This document shows, one piece after another, positions 8,418-15,176 of a stretch of DNA of 21,631 nucleotides. The notes below the pieces were generated by a model. That model saw nothing but the letters and a program-made list of their open reading frames with translations. It had not been told where the DNA came from and made no database searches. The translations under genes were made by a program, and so were the position numbers. This DNA is from an uncultured Peptococcaceae bacterium. Its GTDB lineage: Bacteria; Bacillota; Desulfitobacteriia; Desulfitobacteriales; Syntrophobotulaceae. The stretch spans positions 1 through 21,631 of the forward strand of contig CALBJS010000208.1 of the NCBI GenBank assembly GCA_937892995.1. The letters are read 5' to 3'. Position 1 is the first letter of the stretch. The number at the start of each line of letters is the position of its first letter.

Positions 8418-9274
8418 TGAGTGGAATTAATGCTACGATAGCCGTAATTCTCTATATCGTTCTTGCCCCGGTAGTTGGAGGACTCATATCGGGGGTAGAC
8501 CGTAAAATTTCCGCAAGGATGCAGGGCAGATACGGCCCACCTATCCTTCAGCCTTTCTATGATGTTTTTAAATTAATGGCTAAGCAGAATATTGTAGTAA
8601 ATAAACATCAAAAGTTTTATGTTCTTTGCTTTTTAGTTTTTATTATTATCACTGGAGCAATCTTCTTTGCTGGTGGTGATTTACTTTTGGCAATATTTGC
8701 CTTGACTCTTGGCAGTGTTTTCTTGATCATTGCTGCTTACTCCACTTATTCTCCTTATGCCTATATTGGAGCAGAAAGGGAAATGTTGCAAATTATGGCT
8801 TATGAGCCAATGGTTATTCTTACCGTGGTCGGAATGTACATGGTTACCAAGAGTTTCAGCGTTTTTGATATAGCAATGTTTGACCAACCCTTAATATATA
8901 GTTTACCTGGTATATTCTTGGGATTTGTTTTTATATTAACTATTAAATTCCGCAAATCACCTTTTGATATTTCTATGTCTCATCATGCTCATCAGGAAAT
9001 TGTCCGAGGGGTTGTTACTGAGTTTTCAGGAAAAGAATTGGCCATGGTTGAGGTTGCCCACTGGTATGAAAATGTATTTTTACTTGGAATAGTTTGCCTG
9101 TTCTTTGCATCGAATCCTGTTATTGCAATAGTTCTTGCTGCTCTCACCTATTTCCTAGAAATCTTCATCGATAACAATAATTCTCGTCTAAAATGGCAAT
9201 CAGCACTTGGAAGTGCTTGGATTGTTGCTTTAGTACTTGGAGTAGGTAATATTGCTTTTCTTGCACTTAGATAA
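8417..9274 (+). CDS. echB: Ech hydrogenase subunit B, NuoH-like membrane anchor
   Basis: EchB (285 residues) is the NuoH/HycD homolog that anchors the peripheral arm in the membrane and links it to the ion-pumping subunit. Family signs are the early GRYGPPILQPFYDVFKL segment (residues 38-53), GAEREMLQIMAYEP (118-131), which matches the charged cytoplasmic loop of NuoH, and a later PFDIS...EFSGKELAMVEVAHWYE stretch. About eight membrane helices are evident. The start codon overlaps the echA stop. A 67-nt spacer with a hairpin separates it from echC, the largest gap inside the ech set. Confidence 0.93.
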   Translation: MSGINATIAVILYIVLAPVVGGLISGVDRKISARMQGRYGPPILQPFYDVFKLMAKQNIVVNKHQKFYVLCFLVFIIITGAIFFAGGDLLLAIFALTLGSVFLIIAAYSTYSPYAYIGAEREMLQIMAYEPMVILTVVGMYMVTKSFSVFDIAMFDQPLIYSLPGIFLGFVFILTIKFRKSPFDISMSHHAHQEIVRGVVTEFSGKELAMVEVAHWYENVFLLGIVCLFFASNPVIAIVLAALTYFLEIFIDNNNSRLKWQSALGSAWIVALVLGVGNIAFLALR

Positions 9275-9275
9275 T

Positions 9276-9305
9276 ACCGCGATGCCATGGATGGCAAGGA
9301 GCGGT
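9276..9305 (+). other. intergenic hairpin between echB and echC
   Basis: An imperfect hairpin has an outer stem ACCGC/GCGGT and an inner stem TGCCA/TGGCA around a 4-nt loop. No T-run follows, so it is not a terminator. It may stabilise or process the operon mRNA between the membrane and peripheral subunit genes; that role is inference. Confidence 0.5.
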
Positions 9306-9341
9306 GAACCACTATCATTTGTTGCGATTGGGGTGAAATGA

Positions 9342-9779
9342 ATGTCTTATTTACCAAAGTCTCCTTGGTTGATTCATTATGATGCTTCTAGCTGCAATGG
9401 CTGTGACATCGAAGTTCTCGCTTGTCTTACTCCATTATACGATGTGGAGCGTTTTGGTGTTCTTAATATTGGAAACCCAAAACACGCAGATATCTTTGTG
9501 ATAACCGGATCTGTTAATGAGCAAAATAAACCAGTTATCCAGAATCTCTATAATCAAATGGCGGAGCCAAAAGTAGTCGTAGCAATCGGAGCTTGTGCTA
9601 CTTCCGGTGGCATTTTCCGTGAATGTTATAATGTTCAAGGTGGGATCGATAAAGTGATTCCGGTTGATGTCTACGTACCGGGATGTGCTGCCAGACCTGA
9701 ATCCATTATAGATGGGGTTGTCAAAGCTCTCGGTGTTCTTGAGGAGAAACATAAGAATATGACGAAGGTGGCGAAATAA
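9342..9779 (+). CDS. echC: Ech hydrogenase small subunit EchC (NuoB-like, proximal [4Fe-4S])
   Basis: EchC (145 residues) is the small hydrogenase subunit, homologous to NuoB. It carries one [4Fe-4S] cluster that passes electrons to the Ni-Fe site in EchE. The four cluster cysteines are visible: C18 and C21 in SSCNGCDIEVLAC, C85 in IGACATSGG, and C115 in YVPGCAARPE. The protein is short and lacks the extra ferredoxin-like domain of uptake hydrogenases, as expected for Ech. The start is ATG 9342, behind GGGGTGA; an ATG 4 nt upstream is out of frame. The stop abuts the echD start directly. Confidence 0.94.
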   Translation: MSYLPKSPWLIHYDASSCNGCDIEVLACLTPLYDVERFGVLNIGNPKHADIFVITGSVNEQNKPVIQNLYNQMAEPKVVVAIGACATSGGIFRECYNVQGGIDKVIPVDVYVPGCAARPESIIDGVVKALGVLEEKHKNMTKVAK

Positions 9780-10142
9780 ATGGCAGAACAAACCTATAAT
9801 CCGGTTACCTCGGGCGAAATAATCGATCGTGCTAAACGATATGTCCAAGAAGGCTATCGCCTTACACAAATTCACTGTACTAAAACTTCTACGGAAATGT
9901 TTATTATCTATACATTTGAAAAACTTGATTTAACATGCGAAAACCTAAAAATGCATGTTCAAGTAGGAGACACAGTACCTAGTATTAGCGGTATATTCCC
10001 TGCAGCTTTTCTATATGAAAACGAAACTCATGACCTATATGGGGTAAATTTTTCCGATATGGCTGTTGATTTTAAAGGAACATTTTATGAAACATCAGTT
10101 AAACAGGCTTTTAGCATGACTGGTGCGGATAACAATGAATAG
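9780..10142 (+). CDS. echD: Ech hydrogenase subunit D (NuoC-like 30 kDa subunit)
   Basis: EchD (120 residues) corresponds to the complex I 30-kDa subunit NuoC/HycE N-terminal region, a scaffold next to the catalytic EchC/EchE pair with no cofactor of its own. The diagnostic piece is the C-terminal YENETHDLYGVNF, matching the conserved ExE..DhaGi.F pattern of NuoC. The ATG follows the echC stop with no spacer, and a GGTGGCG ribosome binding site lies inside the echC 3' end. Ech complexes normally have this as a short free-standing subunit, as here. Confidence 0.9.
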   Translation: MAEQTYNPVTSGEIIDRAKRYVQEGYRLTQIHCTKTSTEMFIIYTFEKLDLTCENLKMHVQVGDTVPSISGIFPAAFLYENETHDLYGVNFSDMAVDFKGTFYETSVKQAFSMTGADNNE

Positions 10143-10157
10143 GAGAGGTATGGTAAT

Positions 10158-11237
10158 ATGGGTGAACGTACAATAATTCCGTTTGGGCCTCAGCATCCGG
10201 TACTACCTGAACCGCTCCATCTTGATCTTATTTTGGAAGATGAGAAAGTGGTTGGTGCCGTTCCCTCAATTGGCTTTGTTCATAGAGGGCTAGAAAAATT
10301 AGTCGAAAAAAGAGATTATCATGAAATGATGTATGTTATCGAGCGTGTCTGTGGAATCTGTAGTTTCATTCATGGACAAGGCTACGTTCAGACAATTGAA
10401 GAAATAATGAAAATTGAAATACCCGACCGAGCTAAATATCTCCGTACGATTTGGGCGGAACTTTCTAGGACTCATAGCCATTTGCTATGGTTAGGGCTAA
10501 TGGCCGATGCCTACGGTTTTGAAAGTTTATTTATGCATTGTTGGAGAGTTAGAGAAAGAATCCTTGATATTTTTGAAGAAACTACTGGCGGTCGAGTAAT
10601 CTTCAGTGTATGCAAAGTCGGTGGTCTTTGGAAGGATATTGATAATGATACCTTGAAGAGGATAATTAGTGAGCTTAAGATTATTGAGGATGAATTAAAG
10701 CCCCTTACTGACGTATTCATTAAAGATTTCTCTGTTCAAAAACGAACCAGAGGAATAGGCGTTCTCACTTATCAAGAGGCCATTGATCTTGGTGCTGCAG
10801 GTCCTACTTTAAGAGGTAGTGGTGTAGCACTTGATATGCGTAAACTAGGGTATGCGGCTTATGGTGAGCTTGATTTTGAACCGATTGTAGAAAAAGACGG
10901 GGATTGCTATGCTCGTACTTTAGTTCGTATTCGGGAAATTTATCAATCACTGGATCTTATTCGCCAGTGTATTAGCAAAATACCTGATGGCGAAATTGAA
11001 GTTAAAGTAAGAGGAAACCCGAATGGCGAATACCTTTCACGTATAGAACAGGCACGTGGCCAGGTTATTTATTATGCCAAAGCTAACGGGACTAAGTATC
11101 TTGATAGATTTAGAGTCAGGACACCGACCTTTGCCAATATTGCACCTCTTTTAAAGATGCTACCAGGGTCAGAGTTAGCTGATGTTCCTTTGTTGGCCTT
11201 AACTATTGATCCCTGTATTAGCTGTACAGAAAGGTAA
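10158..11237 (+). CDS. echE: Ech hydrogenase large catalytic subunit EchE ([NiFe] site)
   Basis: EchE (359 residues) is the NuoD-like large subunit that binds the Ni-Fe(CN)2CO centre and makes or oxidises H2 in the cytoplasm. The four metal-binding cysteines are present: C65 and C68 in RVCGICSFIHG, and C353 and C356 in DPCISCTER. The early GPQHPVLPEP and the GFVHRGLEKL segment are typical of group 4 enzymes. The protein ends three residues after the last cysteine, so the C-terminal extension that maturation proteases remove in most [NiFe] hydrogenases is absent. This agrees with the lack of a HycI/HyaD-type protease gene nearby. An AGGAGAGG ribosome binding site precedes the ATG. Confidence 0.96.
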   Translation: MGERTIIPFGPQHPVLPEPLHLDLILEDEKVVGAVPSIGFVHRGLEKLVEKRDYHEMMYVIERVCGICSFIHGQGYVQTIEEIMKIEIPDRAKYLRTIWAELSRTHSHLLWLGLMADAYGFESLFMHCWRVRERILDIFEETTGGRVIFSVCKVGGLWKDIDNDTLKRIISELKIIEDELKPLTDVFIKDFSVQKRTRGIGVLTYQEAIDLGAAGPTLRGSGVALDMRKLGYAAYGELDFEPIVEKDGDCYARTLVRIREIYQSLDLIRQCISKIPDGEIEVKVRGNPNGEYLSRIEQARGQVIYYAKANGTKYLDRFRVRTPTFANIAPLLKMLPGSELADVPLLALTIDPCISCTER

Positions 11238-11248
11238 GGTGATAAACT

Positions 11249-11611
11249 ATGGCATTTAATGTTATTGGTAAAACCATAATGAAGAGTTTGTTTGGTAAAC
11301 CTGCTACAGCTATGTATCCAATTATCAAAAATGAATTCTATCCTAATACGCGTGGCAATATTGAAAACGCTATTGAGCAATGTAATTTTTGTGGGCTTTG
11401 TAGCAGGAGATGTCCTACAGGTGCAATAGAAGTTAGTAAACCTAAAAGAAAGTGGGAGATTGATCGCACTCGGTGCATTGTTTGCAATTTCTGTGTTCAT
11501 GTATGTGCGAAGAAATCTTTAAGTACTCAAAGACATTACACAGCACCTATGACAGATAAAGCGAAAAGAATTTATACTCTTTATGGCGAGGCCGAGAAGA
11601 AAGATGCATGA
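11249..11611 (+). CDS. echF: Ech hydrogenase ferredoxin-like subunit EchF (2x[4Fe-4S])
   Basis: EchF (120 residues) is the NuoI-like polyferredoxin subunit that accepts electrons from soluble ferredoxin and hands them to EchC. Two complete cluster motifs are visible: C45-C48-C51-C55 (CNFCGLCSRRC followed by P) and C76-C79-C82-C86 (CIVCNFCVHVC). The spacing fits two [4Fe-4S] clusters. AGGTGAT precedes the ATG at 11249. The 3' end overlaps the proposed hypA start by 8 nt, tying the maturation genes to the structural operon. Confidence 0.94.
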   Translation: MAFNVIGKTIMKSLFGKPATAMYPIIKNEFYPNTRGNIENAIEQCNFCGLCSRRCPTGAIEVSKPKRKWEIDRTRCIVCNFCVHVCAKKSLSTQRHYTAPMTDKAKRIYTLYGEAEKKDA

Positions 11612-11948
11612 ATACCCTATCACGGAACAGATAGTTAAAATATCATCCGAAAAAGCTAAGGAAAATAATGCGCGTAGAATTACGCGCATTACCTTGGTTG
11701 TTGGAGAGTATTCCGGCTTTATCGGCGAATCAATCCAGATGTATTTTGATATTATTTCTAAAGGGACCCTTTGTGAAGGTGCGGTTTTAGAGATAGAAAA
11801 TATTAAGGCAAAATGGAGATGTCCTAATTGTAATATTAATTATAGTCGTAGGCCTCTCTCTTTTGCTTGTCCTGAATGTGGCCAAGATGGCGAACCGACT
11901 AGTATTGGGAAAGAATTTTATGTTAAAAATATTGAAGTAGAAACATGA
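11604..11948 (+). CDS. hypA: hydrogenase nickel incorporation protein HypA
   Basis: HypA delivers nickel to the hydrogenase large subunit together with HypB. I choose the ATG at 11604 rather than the in-frame ATG at 11583: the protein then starts MHE, and the N-terminal Met-His-Glu is the family's nickel site. The 114-residue length also fits. The structural zinc site is complete: C73/C76 (CPNC) and C89/C92 (CPEC). The start lies inside echF (8-nt overlap) and the stop overlaps hypB as ATGA, so the ech and hyp genes appear translationally coupled. Confidence 0.93.
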   Translation: MHEYPITEQIVKISSEKAKENNARRITRITLVVGEYSGFIGESIQMYFDIISKGTLCEGAVLEIENIKAKWRCPNCNINYSRRPLSFACPECGQDGEPTSIGKEFYVKNIEVET

Positions 11949-12616
11949 AACAAGAGGTGAAATCTGTGGCTGGCAAGGAAATCGAGGTTGTCCAAAACAT
12001 TTTTGATGAGAACGATAGAATTGCATTAGAAACCAAAGAAACCCTCGAAAATCTTGGTGTTTATGTTGTGAACATTATGGGTGCTCCTGGAGCGGGGAAA
12101 ACATCGAGCATCATTAGTATGATTAGAAATCTTCGGGGTGAAAAAGTATATGTTATTGAAGGAGACATTGAATCCGATATTGATACTGTAAAACTTAAGG
12201 AATTAGGGATTGACACAATTCAGATTAACACAAAAGGGGCATGTCACCTAGATGCACCGATAATCCAAAATTCTTTACAGGAGTTAACTATTGATAAGCC
12301 GGGTATACTTTTTATAGAAAACATTGGTAATTTAGTATGTCCCGCAGAATTTCAAATAGGTGAGCACATCAAGATGCTAATTTGTTCTGCGGCAGAGGGC
12401 AGTGACAAACCATATAAATATCCTCTAGCCTTTGAGAAGGCAGATGTTATCTTGCTGACGAAATGTGATCTTAAGGAATTCGTAGATTTTGATGATGAAT
12501 TTTTCCTTAAGGGCATAAGAGGTTTGAATAAATCTGTACCAGTTTTTGAGGTTAATGCCAAAAATGGACAGGGGTTTCAGCAGGTTGCTACGTGGTTAAA
12601 GAATAGAATAAGCTAA
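11945..12616 (+). CDS. hypB: hydrogenase maturation GTPase HypB
   Basis: HypB is the SIMIBI-class GTPase that supports nickel insertion with HypA. Visible motifs are P-loop GAPGAGKTS (residues 46-54), the metal-binding C100-H101 of GACHLDA, C132 in NLVCPAEFQIGEH, and the base-specificity motif TKCD (172-175). The product lacks the N-terminal CxxCGC high-affinity nickel motif of E. coli HypB and also lacks a histidine-rich stretch, so nickel storage is not expected. The ATG at 11945 overlaps the hypA stop, but an in-frame GTG at 11966 has a better ribosome binding site (AAGAGGTGA), giving 216 residues; either start is possible. Confidence 0.93.
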   Translation: MKQEVKSVAGKEIEVVQNIFDENDRIALETKETLENLGVYVVNIMGAPGAGKTSSIISMIRNLRGEKVYVIEGDIESDIDTVKLKELGIDTIQINTKGACHLDAPIIQNSLQELTIDKPGILFIENIGNLVCPAEFQIGEHIKMLICSAAEGSDKPYKYPLAFEKADVILLTKCDLKEFVDFDDEFFLKGIRGLNKSVPVFEVNAKNGQGFQQVATWLKNRIS

Positions 12617-12640
12617 GGAATTGAAAAAGGGATATAGATA

Positions 12641-12712
12641 AGAAATATAGAAAAGCGTGGTAGAACATGATAATTATTATATTTTCCACGCTTGTTTCAA
12701 TTTCTTTGCTTT
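12641..12712 (+). terminator. hairpin and T-rich tract after hypB (probable terminator or attenuator)
   Basis: AAGCGTGG (12653-12660) pairs perfectly with CCACGCTT (12686-12693). An outer extension pairs AGAAAT (12641-12646) with ATTTCT (about 12700-12705). T-rich sequence follows to about 12716. The loop is long (25 nt) and AT-rich. It lies 25 nt after the hypB stop and may partly terminate the ech-hypAB transcript before hypCDE. No clear independent hypC promoter was identified in the remaining gap to 12845. Confidence 0.6.
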
Positions 12713-12845
12713 TTTTGCAAAATAGTACTAAGATTAAGTTGTTTCCCAATTAGTATTCAAAATTAAAATAATAAAGGTATTCCTAATTGCAGTACTTTGA
12801 TTAATAATAATCTTTGATATTTCTGAAACTCGGTGGTGAAAAAAG

Positions 12846-13070
12846 ATGTGTGTAGCTCTCCCCGGAAAAATAATTGAGACAGATGGAACAAATGGAAAGG
12901 TGGATTTCCAAGGTAATATTGTAAACGTAAATATGGGGGTCGTTAATGCTCAAGTAGGAGATTACGTTCTAGTTCATGCTGGGTGTGCTATTGAGGTTAT
13001 GAAAAAAGAAATGGCTGAAGAGATCATAGAATTGTTTGCAGAATTGGAGAATCTTCATAATGAATCTTAA
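12846..13070 (+). CDS. hypC: hydrogenase maturation chaperone HypC
   Basis: HypC (74 residues) carries the Fe(CN)2CO group between HypD and the hydrogenase large subunit. The N-terminus MCVALPGKIIE has the essential C2 and the family's signature, and VGDYVLVHAGCAIEVM is the other conserved block. A GGTGGTG-type ribosome binding site precedes the ATG. It follows a 229-nt gap after hypB, where hypF is found in many hyp clusters. Its 3' end overlaps hypD by 11 nt. Confidence 0.95.
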   Translation: MCVALPGKIIETDGTNGKVDFQGNIVNVNMGVVNAQVGDYVLVHAGCAIEVMKKEMAEEIIELFAELENLHNES

Positions 13071-14109
13071 TCTTGAAAAGATAATTAAAGAAATAAAGAA
13101 CTACGCTGGAACTAATCTAAAGATAATGGAAGTATGTGGAACGCATACTGCTAGTATCTTCAAGAATGGTATCAGAAGTTTTTTATCACCGGATATCAAA
13201 CTAATATCTGGACCCGGATGCCCTGTATGTGTCACACCCGCGACCTACATTGATAAAGCAATTAAATTGGCACTTAAGCCAGATTGTATTTTGTTAACTT
13301 TTGGTGACATGATGAAGGTTCCAGGATTTGAAAAATCATTAAGTGAAGCCAAAGCAGACGGTGCAAATATTGAAGTAATGTATTCTCCGCAAGAAGTTCT
13401 TAAAAAGGCTACCAGTAATATAAATAAAACTTATATTCTTGCCTGTATTGGGTTTGAAACAACCATACCTGCTTACTCATTGCTTATAGAGGAATTAGAT
13501 AAAAATAGAATTACTAATGTTAAATTTCTTACTGCTTTACGTCGTGTTATCCCAGCTTTGGAATTTATTTGTAGCACGGACAGTGAAATAGATGCTTTTA
13601 TAGCTCCGGGGCATGTTAGTTCCATCCTTGGATCAGAGGTTTATGGTGAATTAGCTTCAAAATATAAGAAACCTTTTGCCGTTGCAGGTTTTGAGGCTGA
13701 ACATATTCTTATTGCTCTTTATGATTTGCTCAAACAAAAAGAAAAATGCAAGTATGAGGTCCATAATCTCTATCCTTCAGCAGTTCGCCCCGAGGGAAAT
13801 ATTACTGCCCTTCAACACATTAGTAGGTATTTTACTCCTGGTCCGGCCTACTGGAGGGGAATAGGATTTATTGAGGAGTCTGGCTTATATCTAAAAGAGA
13901 AATATAGAAAATATGATGCCGGTTCTTTTGATATTTCTGATGAGTCTGATAAACTAGCCCCAAAATGCCGTTGCGGTGAAGTAATACTCGGGAAAATTAA
14001 TCCTGATGAATGTCCGATGTTTGCTAAGGTTTGTACGCCCGTAAAGCCTAAAGGCCCCTGCATGGTTTCAACCGAAGGAACCTGCGGGATATGGTATAGA
14101 TTCTCTTAA
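13060..14109 (+). CDS. hypD: hydrogenase maturation protein HypD
   Basis: HypD is the [4Fe-4S] scaffold on which the Fe(CN)2CO moiety is assembled with HypC and HypE. With the ATG at 13060 it has 349 residues. The catalytic cysteines are present: C26 in EVCGTHT, and C54 and C57 in GPGCPVC. A C-terminal cysteine cluster (CRCGEV, DECPMF, KVCTP, GPCMVS, GTCGIW) supplies the Fe-S ligands. An in-frame ATG at 13036 exists inside hypC, but 13060 fits the usual N-terminus better and has GGAGA upstream. Overlap with hypC suggests coupled synthesis of the HypC-HypD pair. Confidence 0.94.
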   Translation: MNLNLEKIIKEIKNYAGTNLKIMEVCGTHTASIFKNGIRSFLSPDIKLISGPGCPVCVTPATYIDKAIKLALKPDCILLTFGDMMKVPGFEKSLSEAKADGANIEVMYSPQEVLKKATSNINKTYILACIGFETTIPAYSLLIEELDKNRITNVKFLTALRRVIPALEFICSTDSEIDAFIAPGHVSSILGSEVYGELASKYKKPFAVAGFEAEHILIALYDLLKQKEKCKYEVHNLYPSAVRPEGNITALQHISRYFTPGPAYWRGIGFIEESGLYLKEKYRKYDAGSFDISDESDKLAPKCRCGEVILGKINPDECPMFAKVCTPVKPKGPCMVSTEGTCGIWYRFS

Positions 14110-14186
14110 CGTAAAATTTGTTCAATCAAGCGAAGTCAAAAAAGTTGTTTAGATGTGTACTAAGATATTTCAGAATAGGTGAAAAA

Positions 14187-15176
14187 ATGAAGATTGTGAT
14201 GGCTCATGGAAGTGGCGGTAATGCCACAAGAGAATTAATCAAGAATCTTTTTCAGAAGTATTTGTCTAATGATTATTTAGATAAAATGGAAGATTCCGCC
14301 TCTCTGCCAAGATCAGAATATCCCTTAGCTTTAACCACAGATTCTTTTGTGGTTACTCCTTTGGAGTTTCCAGGTGGGGATATAGGAAAGCTCGCTGTTT
14401 GCGGAACGGTGAATGATTTATGGATGGCAGGTGCTGAACCTCAATATCTTACCGCTGGTTTTATCCTGGAAGAGGGTTTGGATTTAGATCTTCTAGAAAG
14501 ATTGATTTGTTCCCTGAGTAGAGCAGCTCAGGAAGCGGGAGTCAAGATTGTGGCCGGAGATACCAAGGTAGTCCAAGGAAATGGTGGACTATATATTAAC
14601 ACGGCAGGTTTGGGGTATAGGAAGTACTATGATTTATTAAGAAGTGATAGAATAAAAGAAGGGGACGCGGTCATAGTTAGCGGTGAGTTAGGGAATCACC
14701 ACGCTTGTATTATGTCTCAACGGATGGAAATCGTTAATTCCATCAAGAGTGACTGTGCTAATCTTGGTCCCATGGTAAAAGGACTTTTTGAGGCTGGTAT
14801 TAATCTTAGATTGATGAGAGATATTACTCGAGGTGGACTTGGTACTAATCTGAATGAGATCGCTGAAACGATGAACGTTATGATAGAAATCGAAGAAACA
14901 AGGATTCCTATTGATCCAGAGGTGAAATCCTTTTGTGACATTCTTGGTCTCGATCCTCTCTATATGGCTAATGAAGGTAAGTTTCTTTGTATTGCTCCCC
15001 AAGAACAAGAAAAAGAAGTGATATATATTTTAAAAAAGAATTCTTTGGGGGCAAAGGCTAGGGTTATCGGTCATGTTACTGAGCAAGGAAAATATCTGGT
15101 TACCGTTAAAACCAGATTAGGAGGAAGAAGAATCGTTGATATCCTTTATGGCGAAGGTCTTCCGAGGATTTGCTAA
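14187..15176 (+). CDS. hypE: hydrogenase maturation protein HypE (cyanide-ligand synthesis)
   Basis: HypE converts a carbamoyl group, received on its C-terminal cysteine from HypF, to a thiocyanate that gives the CN ligands. The C-terminus PRIC carries that cysteine as the last residue. The N-terminus MAHGSGG and the AIR-synthase-type ATP-binding fold (LALTTDSFVV, GTVNDLWMAGAEP, GDTKVVQGNGG, RDITRGGLGT) are clear. The ATG at 14187 is preferred over the in-frame one at 14118 because AATAGGTGA lies just upstream and the protein then begins near MAHGSGG, giving 329 residues. HypF, its obligate partner, is not in the window. The 3' end overlaps the next gene. Confidence 0.95.
   Translation: MKIVMAHGSGGNATRELIKNLFQKYLSNDYLDKMEDSASLPRSEYPLALTTDSFVVTPLEFPGGDIGKLAVCGTVNDLWMAGAEPQYLTAGFILEEGLDLDLLERLICSLSRAAQEAGVKIVAGDTKVVQGNGGLYINTAGLGYRKYYDLLRSDRIKEGDAVIVSGELGNHHACIMSQRMEIVNSIKSDCANLGPMVKGLFEAGINLRLMRDITRGGLGTNLNEIAETMNVMIEIEETRIPIDPEVKSFCDILGLDPLYMANEGKFLCIAPQEQEKEVIYILKKNSLGAKARVIGHVTEQGKYLVTVKTRLGGRRIVDILYGEGLPRIC

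Noticed and set aside
9435..9875. 146-codon minus-strand open frame across echC/echD
   Set aside because: Both echC and echD have full family motifs on the plus strand; the minus frame has no recognisable domain.
11583..11603. Upstream ATG for hypA at 11583
   Set aside because: It would add seven residues before the MHE nickel-binding N-terminus and lies deeper in echF.
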